The translations under genes were made by a program, and so were the position numbers. 36,854 bases of DNA from Acidobacteriota bacterium (GTDB lineage: Bacteria; Actinomycetota; Acidimicrobiia; Acidimicrobiales; Palsa-688). The stretch spans positions 1 through 36,854 of the forward strand of contig JAGWSF010000086.1 in assembly GCA_028876385.1 (NCBI GenBank), given 5' to 3'. This document shows positions 7,518-15,530 of this stretch, one piece after another. Under the pieces are notes generated by a model. The model had not been told where the DNA came from. It made no database searches and worked only from the letters and a program-made list of their open reading frames with translations. The stretch's first letter is position 1, and each line of letters opens with the position of its first letter.

Positions 7518-9968
7518 GTGGGGATACTGAGCGCGACCAAGGTCCTGGACCTCTCGTGGGGGGTGAGCGGCCCTCTGGCCGCCATGCTGCTCGCCGATCA
7601 CGGCGCCGACGTGACCCGCATCGAGAGACCGGGGGGTGATCCGTTCGGCGATTTTTCCGGCTACCGGACCTGGAACCGCGGCAAACGGTCCGCGGTCCTC
7701 GACCTGAAGGACCGGGCCGATCTCGAGCGTTTCCGCGCCCTCGCCCGGGAGGCCGACGTGCTGATCGAGAGCTTCTCCCCCGGGACGGCGGATCGCCTGG
7801 GCATCGGCTACGACGTCATGGCGGCCGCCAACCCGGGGCTCGTGTACTGCTCCATCACCGGCTACGGCCCTGACGGCCCCGACGCCGGACGGCCCGGCGT
7901 GGACGCCCTGGTCGCCGCCCGCACCGGCCACCAGTGGGAGGTACGGGGCGTCCCCGGTGGCACGGTGAGCAGGCTGTCCGGCTCGCCCGGCCCGCTGCCC
8001 GGGGTGGAGATCCCCGAGGGCTGCTGGGTGGGACCGGACCGCCCGGGGCCGCTGTTCAGCGGGGTGCCCTGGGTGAGCCTGGCGACGTTCTACATCGCCG
8101 TGGTGGGCGTCAACGCCGCGCTGCGCGCCCGGGGACTGACCGGCCGGGGACAGCACGTCCAGGCCTCCCTGCTGCACGGCGTCCTGGCCACCACGTTGGC
8201 CGGCTGGCAGAAGGTGGACCGTCCCGATGCCTCCGGCTATCAGAGCTGGGTCGTCGACCCCCGGGCGCCCAAAGGGTTCTTCCGGGCGGCCGACGGGCGA
8301 TGGCTCCACCACTGGGTCCCGCTGCCCGGGTTCATCATCGATGCCGCCGCCAACGGCATGCGCCCTGACGGTTTGACCGGTCCCCGTCAGGCGGCCTTGA
8401 GGATCGGCAGCAAAGCCGAGGACATGGTGATACTCCACGCCTTCGAGGACCAGATGCGAGAAGCGGTGGCCGGCTACGACTCGGCCCAGTGGACCGACTT
8501 GGCCGCCGAGGTGGGTGTCCCCGTCCAGACCGTGCGCTCCCCCGAGGAAGCCCTCCGCGACCCGCTGCTACTGGCCGACGGCTGCGTGGTCGAGGTGGAC
8601 GACCCCGAGGTGGGCCCCATCAGACAGGTGGGAAGGGTCGTCGAGCTGAGCCGCCACCCGGCCGGCCGCCCCGACCCGGCGCCCCGTCGCGGTCAGCACA
8701 CCGACGCCGTGCGCGCCGAGGCCGACGCCCTGCTCCGGTCGGTACCGACGTCGCGTGCGCCGAGGACCGCATCGATGCCGCTGAGCTCCCCCCTCGACGG
8801 GGTGACGGTCATCGATCTCGGTCTGGCCGTGGCCGGACCGTTCGGCACTCAGGTCCTGGCCCAGCTCGGCGCCCGCGTGATCAAGGTCAACTCGCCCAAC
8901 GACGAGACCTGGTTCCGCAACCACATCGCCATGACCTGCAACCGGGACAAGGACTCGATCATCATCGACCTGAAGGACCCCGAGGGCCTGGCCGTACTCC
9001 ACCGGCTGGTGGAAAGAGCCGACGTGGTCCAGCACAACATGCGCTACGAGGCCGCCGAGCGTCTCGGCGTCGACTACGAGTCGCTCCGACGGCTCAACCC
9101 CGCCGTCATCTATTGTCACACCCTCGGCCACGAACAGGGACCCCGCCAGAAGAGCCCGGGCAACGACCAGACCGGGGCGGCTCTCGCCGGTACCACCTGG
9201 CTCGACGGCGGCCTGGACGACGGCGGCCGGCCGGTGTGGTCGTGCACGTCGCTCGGAGACACGGGCAACGGTTTCCTGTCCGCTCTCGGGATCATCCAGG
9301 CGCTCTATGACCGCGACCGCAGCGGGGAGGGCCAGTTCGTCCGCACCTCCATCCTCTACGCCCAGTTGCTCAATGCCTCGACGGCGTGGGTCTCGGCCGA
9401 CGGCGCCACCGCCGGGGTCCGCCCGCGGCCCGATGCGCAGCTCTACGGATGGGGTCCCCTCTACCGCCTCTACGCCGCCTCCGACGGCTGGGTCTGCGTG
9501 GCCGCGCACCGGCCCGGGGACTTCTCCCGCCTGTGCCGGGCCGTCGGGAGAAATGACCTTCTGAGCGACGCCCGCTTCGCCACCCCCGAGGCCCGCTCGG
9601 CTCATGGGTCGGCGCTGGCCGACGAGCTGGCCGGGGCCTTCTCGTCGCGCTCCGCCCGGGAGTGCTTCGAGCTGCTCGACGGCGTCGGCGTGGGCTGCGA
9701 GATCTCCGACCCGGACTACGCCTTGGGGCTGTTCTCCGACGCCGACGCCGAAGCTCGGGGGCTGCTCAGTTCCTTCGAGCACCCGGTCATGGGCCGGATG
9801 ACCATGGCCGGGTCCTACTTCGACCTGTCCGACACGCCCGGGGTGGTCGGCCGCCCGCCGCTCTGGCCGGGCCAGGACAGCCGGCGCATCTTGAGTGAGC
9901 TCGGCTACGGTCCCGAAGAGGTCGCCAAGCTGCTGGCCGCGGGCACGGTGGTGGACACGTCCCGCTGA
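7518..9968 (+). CDS. Fused two-domain CaiB/BaiF (class III) CoA-transferase
   Basis: An 816-residue fusion of two class III CoA-transferase domains. Domain 1 spans about residues 1-400 (VLDLSWGVSGPLAAMLLADHGADV, in two parts) and domain 2 starts near residue 420 (VTVIDLGLAVAGPFGTQVLAQ). Met420 looks like the fossil start of a once separate gene. Class III enzymes move CoA between carboxylates through an aspartyl-CoA intermediate. Aligning the halves on GRGQHV/GEGQFV, domain 2 keeps the catalytic Asp (SLGDTGNG, Asp581), whereas domain 1 has Ser187 at that place (PWVSLATF). Tandem fusions near 780-800 residues are known in actinobacteria, Rv1866 of Mycobacterium tuberculosis being an example. 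GTG start with AGGGGG eight bases upstream. It probably activates a carboxylate for the catabolic genes around it. Confidence 0.93.
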   Translation: MGILSATKVLDLSWGVSGPLAAMLLADHGADVTRIERPGGDPFGDFSGYRTWNRGKRSAVLDLKDRADLERFRALAREADVLIESFSPGTADRLGIGYDVMAAANPGLVYCSITGYGPDGPDAGRPGVDALVAARTGHQWEVRGVPGGTVSRLSGSPGPLPGVEIPEGCWVGPDRPGPLFSGVPWVSLATFYIAVVGVNAALRARGLTGRGQHVQASLLHGVLATTLAGWQKVDRPDASGYQSWVVDPRAPKGFFRAADGRWLHHWVPLPGFIIDAAANGMRPDGLTGPRQAALRIGSKAEDMVILHAFEDQMREAVAGYDSAQWTDLAAEVGVPVQTVRSPEEALRDPLLLADGCVVEVDDPEVGPIRQVGRVVELSRHPAGRPDPAPRRGQHTDAVRAEADALLRSVPTSRAPRTASMPLSSPLDGVTVIDLGLAVAGPFGTQVLAQLGARVIKVNSPNDETWFRNHIAMTCNRDKDSIIIDLKDPEGLAVLHRLVERADVVQHNMRYEAAERLGVDYESLRRLNPAVIYCHTLGHEQGPRQKSPGNDQTGAALAGTTWLDGGLDDGGRPVWSCTSLGDTGNGFLSALGIIQALYDRDRSGEGQFVRTSILYAQLLNASTAWVSADGATAGVRPRPDAQLYGWGPLYRLYAASDGWVCVAAHRPGDFSRLCRAVGRNDLLSDARFATPEARSAHGSALADELAGAFSSRSARECFELLDGVGVGCEISDPDYALGLFSDADAEARGLLSSFEHPVMGRMTMAGSYFDLSDTPGVVGRPPLWPGQDSRRILSELGYGPEEVAKLLAAGTVVDTSR

Positions 9969-9991
9969 GGCCCCGGGGCGCCCCCGAACCC

Positions 9992-10086
9992 GCCGAGCGG
10001 CTCAAACCCCGCCGAGCGGCTCAAACCCCGCCGAGCGGCTCAAACCCCGCCGAGCGGCTCAGACCCCGCCGAGCGGCTCAGACCCG
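9992..10086. repeat. 19-bp tandem repeat, five copies, at the 3' end of the molybdenum hydroxylase gene
   Basis: The unit GCCGAGCGGCTCAAACCCC recurs at 9992, 10011, 10030, 10049 and 10068, and a diverged sixth copy at 10087 lies within the coding end of the hydroxylase gene. Copies differ by single bases. Each copy holds TCA, a TGA stop on the minus strand (10002, 10021, 10040, 10059, 10078), so stops appear in all three frames after the gene. The array looks like serial duplication of the terminal codons of that gene. Confidence 0.92.
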
Positions 10087-12417
10087 GCCGAGCAGCTCGA
10101 GGATCCGGTAGGGCGGCAGGTACTGCTCCCGGATGGTCACCCCGAAAGGCGCGAGGGCGTCCTCGACGGCGGCGCAAACCGCGGCCGGCGCCCCGATGGC
10201 CCCGCCCTCGCCGACCCCCCGGTGGTCGACCGGCCCCCGGGGCGGGCCGTGCAGGTGGCGGACCTCGATGGCGGGGATGTCGAGGGAGTTCGGCAGCAGG
10301 TAGTCCATCAGCGTCGAGCTGATCGGGGTTCCGTCCCCACTGTAGGCGGAGCGCTCGAGCAGGACGGCGCCGATCCCCTGGGCCACGCCTCCCCGAACCT
10401 GGCCGTCCACCACTGCGGGATTGATCACCGGGCCGCAGTCCTCGACGACGACGTAGCGCGACACCCGGACCTGCCCGGTCTCGACATCGACTTCCACTTC
10501 GGCGACATGGCAGGCCTGGGACCACGTCCCCTCCCCCGAGGTGTAGGAGCCGGTGACCTCCAAGCCCGGCGCCCCGTCCTCGTTGACGAGCCCGGGCGCC
10601 CGGTAGGACAGGTCGGCCAGGCGGCCCAGGTCCACGGCACGCGCCGGGGCGTCGCGCGGCACCACCCGCCCGTCAACCACGTCGAGGTCACCGGCGTCGA
10701 TCTCGAGCAGCCGGGCGGCCATGGCCAGGACGCCCTCGCGGGCCAGGCGCGATGCCTCGAGGACGGCCCCGCTCGCCAGGTTGGCCGACCGGCTCCCGCC
10801 CGTTCCGACCATGTTGAACGGGGTGACCGCGGTGTCACCGTGCACTACACGGATCGATTCGATGGGGACGCCGATGGCGTCCGCGGCGAGCTGGGCCAGG
10901 GTCGTCTCGTGGCCCTGGCCGTGGGGTTGCTGCGACGTGTAGAGGCTGAACGACCCGTCGGGTTCCAGACGCAGCCGGGCCTGCTGGACGGTGCGGGGGG
11001 CGGCGGTCGCCCCCATGGCGGCGACCACGCTCGGCGGCAGGGGGGCCGGCTCCAGGACGTTGACCACCCCGATGCCGAGGTAGCGCCCCCGGCCGCGCTC
11101 CGCCTCCTGGCGGCCCCGGAACTCCCGGTAGCCCACCGCGTCGACGGCGGTGTCGAGGACCCGGTGGGGGCTGATCCCGGCGAGTTGCGGGCCGGTGCAC
11201 ATCTGGGCCGGCACCGCGTCGTCGGGCCAGAGGTTGCGCCGCCGCAGCTCGACCGGGTCGAGGGTGAGGGCCCGCGCCACCACGTCGAGGACCCGCTCGC
11301 GCAGCCACGTCTCGGCCTCCCACGGGCCTCGGTAGGGGACGTAAGTGGCCTTGTTGGTCGCCACCACCACGGCCTCGAAGTCCACGGCGGCGATGCGGTA
11401 GGGCCCGGGCAGCAGAACCCTCACCAGGTTGGTGATGGCCGCCGCCGCGAACCCCAGCATCGGGTAGGCCCCCTGGTCGAGGGTCATGCGCACCCGCAGG
11501 GCCTGCACCACCCCGTCGGCGTCTACCGCGGCCTCGACCTCGAGGGTCTCCTCACGGGCCTGGCCCCCGAAGACCAGGTTCTCGGAGCGGTCCTCGATCC
11601 ATTTGACCGGGCGGCCGAGCTGCACCGACGCGGCGCACACCGCCACGTCCTCGCGCAGCAGATGCCCCTTCTGGCCGAAGGCGCCGCCGATGTCGCCGCA
11701 GCGGACCCTCACCTTCGCCGCCGGGATGTCGAGCAATCGGGCCAGGTTTATCCGCAGGGCGTGCGGGTTCTGGTGGGACGCGAAATAGTCGAGCTCGCCG
11801 CGGTAGGGGTCGAACGAGGCCACTCCGCCGTGCCCTTCCATGGGGACGTTGGCGTGACGGTGCTGGACGAAGGTCTCGCGGATGACGGTGGAGGCCGCCG
11901 CGAAGGCCCGGTCGGGGTCGCCGACGCGGTGGTGCGACCGGTACACCACGTTGTCTTCGGACCCCTCGAACAGCAGCGGCGCCCCGGGGGCCGCCGCCGC
12001 GGCGGCGTCGAGCACCGCCGCCCGCGGCCGGTAGTCGACCGTCACGGCCTCACACCCGTCCTCGGCCTCGGCCCGGGAGCCGGCCACCACCATCGCCACC
12101 GGCTCCCCCACGGCCCGGACGCGGTCTCGGGCCAGGACGGGGAACGGCCGGGCGGCCAGGCCGGGGATGGTCGTGGGGGCGATGTCGGAGGCGATGAGGC
12201 GCATCTCCCGGTCGCTCCAAACGCCGGCCACGCCGGCCACCGCGGCGGCCGGCGCGACGTCCACCCCTTCGAGGTCGGCGTGGGCGGCGGTGGAGCGCAC
12301 GAACGCGGCATGGAGCAGGCCGTCCGGCTGCAGATCGTCGACGTAGCGGCCCGTCCCGGTGAGGATGCGGCGGTCCTCGACGCGCGGGACGGCCTGGCCG
12401 GTCAGCCTTCCGATCAT
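10078..12417 (-). CDS. Molybdopterin-binding large subunit, xanthine dehydrogenase/CO dehydrogenase family
   Basis: ATG at 12417 gives 779 residues, the usual size. The N-terminal VPRVEDRRILTGTGRYVDD is diagnostic of CoxL-like/aldehyde oxidase large subunits. Later landmarks are GGAFGQKG, VPYRGPWEAETW, a GQGHETTLAQL cofactor loop, and the C-terminal GVGEGGAIGAP holding the catalytic Glu. It lacks the AYRCSFR loop of true CO dehydrogenase, so it probably hydroxylates an organic ring or aldehyde using water. The partner FAD and 2Fe-2S subunits are not in the window, which is unusual. It is the last gene of the CoA-ligase operon; its ATG lies two bases after the SDR stop. Confidence 0.92.
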   Translation of the reverse strand: MIGRLTGQAVPRVEDRRILTGTGRYVDDLQPDGLLHAAFVRSTAAHADLEGVDVAPAAAVAGVAGVWSDREMRLIASDIAPTTIPGLAARPFPVLARDRVRAVGEPVAMVVAGSRAEAEDGCEAVTVDYRPRAAVLDAAAAAAPGAPLLFEGSEDNVVYRSHHRVGDPDRAFAAASTVIRETFVQHRHANVPMEGHGGVASFDPYRGELDYFASHQNPHALRINLARLLDIPAAKVRVRCGDIGGAFGQKGHLLREDVAVCAASVQLGRPVKWIEDRSENLVFGGQAREETLEVEAAVDADGVVQALRVRMTLDQGAYPMLGFAAAAITNLVRVLLPGPYRIAAVDFEAVVVATNKATYVPYRGPWEAETWLRERVLDVVARALTLDPVELRRRNLWPDDAVPAQMCTGPQLAGISPHRVLDTAVDAVGYREFRGRQEAERGRGRYLGIGVVNVLEPAPLPPSVVAAMGATAAPRTVQQARLRLEPDGSFSLYTSQQPHGQGHETTLAQLAADAIGVPIESIRVVHGDTAVTPFNMVGTGGSRSANLASGAVLEASRLAREGVLAMAARLLEIDAGDLDVVDGRVVPRDAPARAVDLGRLADLSYRAPGLVNEDGAPGLEVTGSYTSGEGTWSQACHVAEVEVDVETGQVRVSRYVVVEDCGPVINPAVVDGQVRGGVAQGIGAVLLERSAYSGDGTPISSTLMDYLLPNSLDIPAIEVRHLHGPPRGPVDHRGVGEGGAIGAPAAVCAAVEDALAPFGVTIREQYLPPYRILELLGRV

Positions 12418-12419
12418 GG

Positions 12420-13163
12420 CTAGGGCCGGAACGGGCCGGCGCCGGCCCGCTCGAGTACGACCTGGTTCACGACGGCGTTCGGCGAGAGCGACAGGAGGAA
12501 GGTCACCGCTGCCGCCACATCCTGCGGGCTCAGCATGTCGCCCCCGGCGACGACACCGCTCAGGGGTGCGGTCATGGGGGTGTCCACGAAGCCGGGGCAG
12601 ATGGCGCAGGCCCGAACCCCCCGGGCCGACTCCTCGGCGTTGATGGAGCCGGTCAATGAGATCAGGGCGCTCTTGGCCGCCGAGTAGGCCGCGAACGCCG
12701 GCGTGGGGACCAGACCCGAGATCGAGGCGGTGGCCACGAACCAACCCGGCCCCTCGGCGGGGCCCCGGCGCAGCAGCGGCAGCGTCTCCCGGGCGAGCGC
12801 GAAGGCCGACTCGACGTGAACGGCGAGCAGACGCCGCAGGGCCGCCCGGTCGGTGTCGGCGACCTCGGCGCGCCGGCTACCTCCGGCGTTGGCCACGACG
12901 CAGTCGAGGCGGGCGTGGCTCGACCGGTGGGCCTCGACGACCCGCTCGGCCCCGTCGGGGCTTCCGAGGTCGACCGCCACGGTCGTCACCCGGCGGCCCC
13001 CCGACGAGATCTCGGCGGCCAGCCCGTCGAGGCGCCCGACGTCGCGGCCGGCCACGGTCAGGTCGTAGCCCAGCGCGGCCAGCGTGGTGGCCACGGCCCG
13101 CCCGATCCCCGACGACGCGCCGGTCACGAGGGCCGCCCGCGACGGGCGGTCGGCGCCGCTCAC
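12420..13163 (-). CDS. Short-chain dehydrogenase/reductase (SDR)
   Basis: From GTG 13163 the protein has 247 residues. It shows the classical SDR pattern: TGASSGIG cofactor loop near residue 15, VANAGG, an active-site Ser in ATASISG, and YSAAK (catalytic Tyr and Lys), followed by ICPGFVDTPM. The GTG overlaps the stop of the thiolase-like gene by four bases (GTGA), which fixes this start and indicates translational coupling. The frame stays open far upstream only as antisense of that gene's coding strand frame. Probably oxidises or reduces a hydroxyl/keto group on an intermediate of the operon's pathway. Confidence 0.9.
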   Translation of the reverse strand: MSGADRPSRAALVTGASSGIGRAVATTLAALGYDLTVAGRDVGRLDGLAAEISSGGRRVTTVAVDLGSPDGAERVVEAHRSSHARLDCVVANAGGSRRAEVADTDRAALRRLLAVHVESAFALARETLPLLRRGPAEGPGWFVATASISGLVPTPAFAAYSAAKSALISLTGSINAEESARGVRACAICPGFVDTPMTAPLSGVVAGGDMLSPQDVAAAVTFLLSLSPNAVVNQVVLERAGAGPFRP

Positions 13164-14305
13164 CGGTCGGCGGTCAGGATCAGAGCCGACCCGTCCATGA
13201 GCGCGCCCGATGTCACCACGCAGACCTCGTGGGGCCCGGCCTGGCGGGGCCCGCCCCGACCCTGGATCTGCAGGGCGGCTTCGGCCACGGTGTTCATCCC
13301 GTGCAGGTAGCCCTCCGACAGCAGCCCGCCATGGGTGTTGGTCGGCAGGGCCCCGCCCGGCGCGGTCGCCCCGGAACGCACGAAGGCTCCGGACCCGCCG
13401 CGCTCGCACAGGCCGAGACCCTCCAGGCCGATCAGGACGGTGCTGGTGAAACAGTCGTAGATTTCGGCCACCTGCACGTCGCCGGGGGAGACCCCGGCCG
13501 ACCCGAACAGCTCGTCGCGCAGGTGGCTGGTGTAGTTGCGCGTGTAGTCGTCCCAGAGCGCGTGGTCGCCGATGTCGAGGCCCGGCCGGGGCCCGGCCCG
13601 GTAGGCGCCGGAGGCCACGACGGCGGGGGCGTGACGTAGTGAGCGGGCCTGCTCCACCGAGGTGACCAGCACGGCGCAGGCCCCGTCCACCTCGACGGTG
13701 CAGTCGTCGGCCCGGAACGGATCCACCACGTGGGGCGACGCCAGGTAGGCGTCGAGGGTGAGAGGACGGCGCCGCACCGCCCGCTCGTTGAGCTCGGCGT
13801 AGGCCCGCTGGGCCACGGCCACCGACGCCAGGTCGAGCTCCCCCTGCCCGGTCTCGTGAAGGAACCGCTGGGCCCACATGGCCACGTACATCATGTAGCC
13901 GTCGTAGCCGATGGGGTAGCGGAACTGGGCGCCCATGCCACTGAACTGCATGGTGCCGACCCGGGCCCCGGAGCGGCCGTTCAGGGCCCGGTAGACCAAG
14001 ACGTTGCGGGCCCGCCCCGTTTCGACGGCCATGGCCGCCAGCCAGACCAGGTAGCAGGGGGCCTGTCCCCCCAGATCGGCGTCCACGGCGAAGCGCAGCG
14101 ACGGCACCGCCAGCGTGGTGGCCACGGCCTGAGCCGGGACCGAATCGTTCATCACGGCGAAGGTGGCCACGCCGTCGACCTCCCGGGGCGCCACCCCGGC
14201 GTCGGCGAGGGCGTGGCGGCACGCCTCGGTGGCCAGGCTGAGCACGCTGCGTCCGGAGTCGCGGGTGAACTCGCTGTAGCCCACGCCGGCGATGGCCGCC
14301 CTCAC
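13160..14305 (-). CDS. Thiolase-superfamily protein, Ltp2/SCP-x-like (lipid-transfer/aldolase type)
   Basis: A 381-residue thiolase-fold protein starting at GTG 14305, which overlaps the DUF35 stop by four bases. It begins AAIAGVGYSEFTRDSGRS and ends with NTHGGLLSEGYLHGMN in place of the GHPxGATG of true thiolases. No acyl-accepting Cys of the usual thiolase context is visible near residues 80-95 (DLGGQAPCYLVWLAAM). This matches the non-condensing Ltp2 group. Ltp2 proteins in steroid catabolism pair with DUF35 domains and act as retro-aldolases, removing short chains as acyl-CoA. The adjacent DUF35 gene supports the same arrangement here. Function as an aldolase is inference from family and neighbours. 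Confidence 0.88.
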   Translation of the reverse strand: MRAAIAGVGYSEFTRDSGRSVLSLATEACRHALADAGVAPREVDGVATFAVMNDSVPAQAVATTLAVPSLRFAVDADLGGQAPCYLVWLAAMAVETGRARNVLVYRALNGRSGARVGTMQFSGMGAQFRYPIGYDGYMMYVAMWAQRFLHETGQGELDLASVAVAQRAYAELNERAVRRRPLTLDAYLASPHVVDPFRADDCTVEVDGACAVLVTSVEQARSLRHAPAVVASGAYRAGPRPGLDIGDHALWDDYTRNYTSHLRDELFGSAGVSPGDVQVAEIYDCFTSTVLIGLEGLGLCERGGSGAFVRSGATAPGGALPTNTHGGLLSEGYLHGMNTVAEAALQIQGRGGPRQAGPHEVCVVTSGALMDGSALILTADR

Positions 14306-14718
14306 CGTCTCCCTCCCCGCGCCGCCGTCACGAAGCGCAGCTCGGTCCAGCCTTCGTGGTGATCGACGTAGACCGCTTCGACCGCCATGCCGATGGTCAC
14401 AGCTCCCGGATCGTGCAGCCGGGCGTGCAGGCGGCCGCCGCCGTCGAGATCGACGGTCGCCACCACGTAGGGAACCTCAGCCGCCATGTTCGGCGTCAGG
14501 GCCCGCTCCACCCGGATCCACGAGTAGACGGTACCGGCCCCCGTCGCTTCGACATCGGCCCCTCCCTCCGCGCCGCAGTACGGGCAGGCCGGCATCCGGG
14601 GGAACCGACGCCGGGCGCACTCCCGGCACTCCTGGAGGATGAGGCGGTGCCCGGCCAGGCCGCTCCAGAAGGCCTCGCTTTCGCGGTCGGGCTGCGGTCG
14701 TGTCCGAGCGTCGGCCAT
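14302..14718 (-). CDS. Zn-ribbon/OB-fold DUF35 protein (ChsH2-like partner)
   Basis: A 138-residue protein from ATG 14718. The N-terminal rubredoxin-like zinc ribbon is clear: CRECARRRFPRMPACPYCG gives two C-x2-C pairs. The OB-fold half follows, with AGTVYSWIRVERAL and PYVVATVDLDGG. DUF35 proteins bind CoA-linked substrates and form complexes with thiolase-fold partners, as in ChsH2-Ltp2 of actinobacterial steroid degradation. Its stop overlaps the start of the thiolase-like gene by four bases, consistent with a stoichiometric complex. Its own ATG lies two bases after the enoyl-CoA hydratase stop. Confidence 0.92.
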   Translation of the reverse strand: MADARTRPQPDRESEAFWSGLAGHRLILQECRECARRRFPRMPACPYCGAEGGADVEATGAGTVYSWIRVERALTPNMAAEVPYVVATVDLDGGGRLHARLHDPGAVTIGMAVEAVYVDHHEGWTELRFVTAARGGRR

Positions 14719-14720
14719 GT

Positions 14721-15530
14721 TCAACGGCCCAGGAAGCGGGGACGGCGCTTCTCGGCGAAGGCGGCCAAGCCCTCCGGCGCGTCTCTGGAGGTGAGGCAGT
14801 AGTAGGCGTCGCGCTCCAGCTCGTAGCGCAGGCCGGCCTCGACGCTGCCATTGTCGGACCACAGCCGGTTCATGACCTGCTTGGCGTTGGCCACCGCCAG
14901 CGGGCTGCGTCCGGCCAGGTCACGGACCGAGTCGAGGCCGACGGCGAGCAGGGCGTCGTCGTCGACCACCCGGCTGACCAGGCCCCACTCGACCGCCTCC
15001 TCGGCGGGGAGCAGGCGTCCGCTCAGCACCAGTTCGGCGGCCCGGGCCCGACCGATCATGCGCGGCAGCAGAGTGAGCACCCCGCCTCCGCCCATCTGAC
15101 CGAAGGTGAGATGCCCGTCGCCGATGCGCGCCGACCGGGCGGCGATGGCGTAGTCGCAGTTGAGCAGCAACTCGAGGCCGCCGGCGACTGTCACCCCGTT
15201 GACGAGCGCCACGACCGGCACCGGCAGGTCACGCAGGCGCCCGAACACCCGGTGCAGCTCGGCGACGAAACGGGGGAAGGCCACTGCGTCTCGCTGCAAC
15301 GCCCGGTACTTCTTCATGTCACCTCCGGCGCTGAAGGCCCGGCCGTTGCCGGTGATCAGCGCCGCCCGGACGGCCCGGTCGGCCTCGATCCCGTCGATGA
15401 CGGCGTCGAGGGAGGCGAGCAGTGCCGAGTCGATGGGGTTGAGGTCGTCCGGGCGGTTGAGGCGGATCAGCGCGGCCATGGCCGCCCCCCGGAGACGGTG
15501 CCGCTCCACCGTAACCGGCGGCTCAGTCAT
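14721..15530 (-). CDS. Enoyl-CoA hydratase/isomerase family protein
   Basis: A 269-residue crotonase-fold protein. The oxyanion-hole segments are present (AFSAGGDM and VNGVTVAGGLELLLNCD). The Glu in GGLELL corresponds to the first catalytic Glu of enoyl-CoA hydratase. The second Glu segment (normally GxPEVxLGLIPGAGG) is shortened to FGQMGGGGVLTLLPR and lacks Glu. It may therefore be an isomerase, hydrolase or altered lyase rather than a standard hydratase. ATG 15530 overlaps the end of the CoA-ligase gene by eight bases, placing it second in the operon. It probably acts on the CoA thioester made by that ligase. Confidence 0.9.
   Translation of the reverse strand: MTEPPVTVERHRLRGAAMAALIRLNRPDDLNPIDSALLASLDAVIDGIEADRAVRAALITGNGRAFSAGGDMKKYRALQRDAVAFPRFVAELHRVFGRLRDLPVPVVALVNGVTVAGGLELLLNCDYAIAARSARIGDGHLTFGQMGGGGVLTLLPRMIGRARAAELVLSGRLLPAEEAVEWGLVSRVVDDDALLAVGLDSVRDLAGRSPLAVANAKQVMNRLWSDNGSVEAGLRYELERDAYYCLTSRDAPEGLAAFAEKRRPRFLGR

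Noticed and set aside
9992..10086. Possible CRISPR array
   Set aside because: The 19-bp units are directly adjacent with no spacers, and no cas genes are present.
9895..12423. Open frame of 842 codons on the plus strand opposite the molybdenum hydroxylase
   Set aside because: The minus-strand protein has diagnostic family motifs throughout. The plus frame is low-complexity and begins in the 19-bp array.
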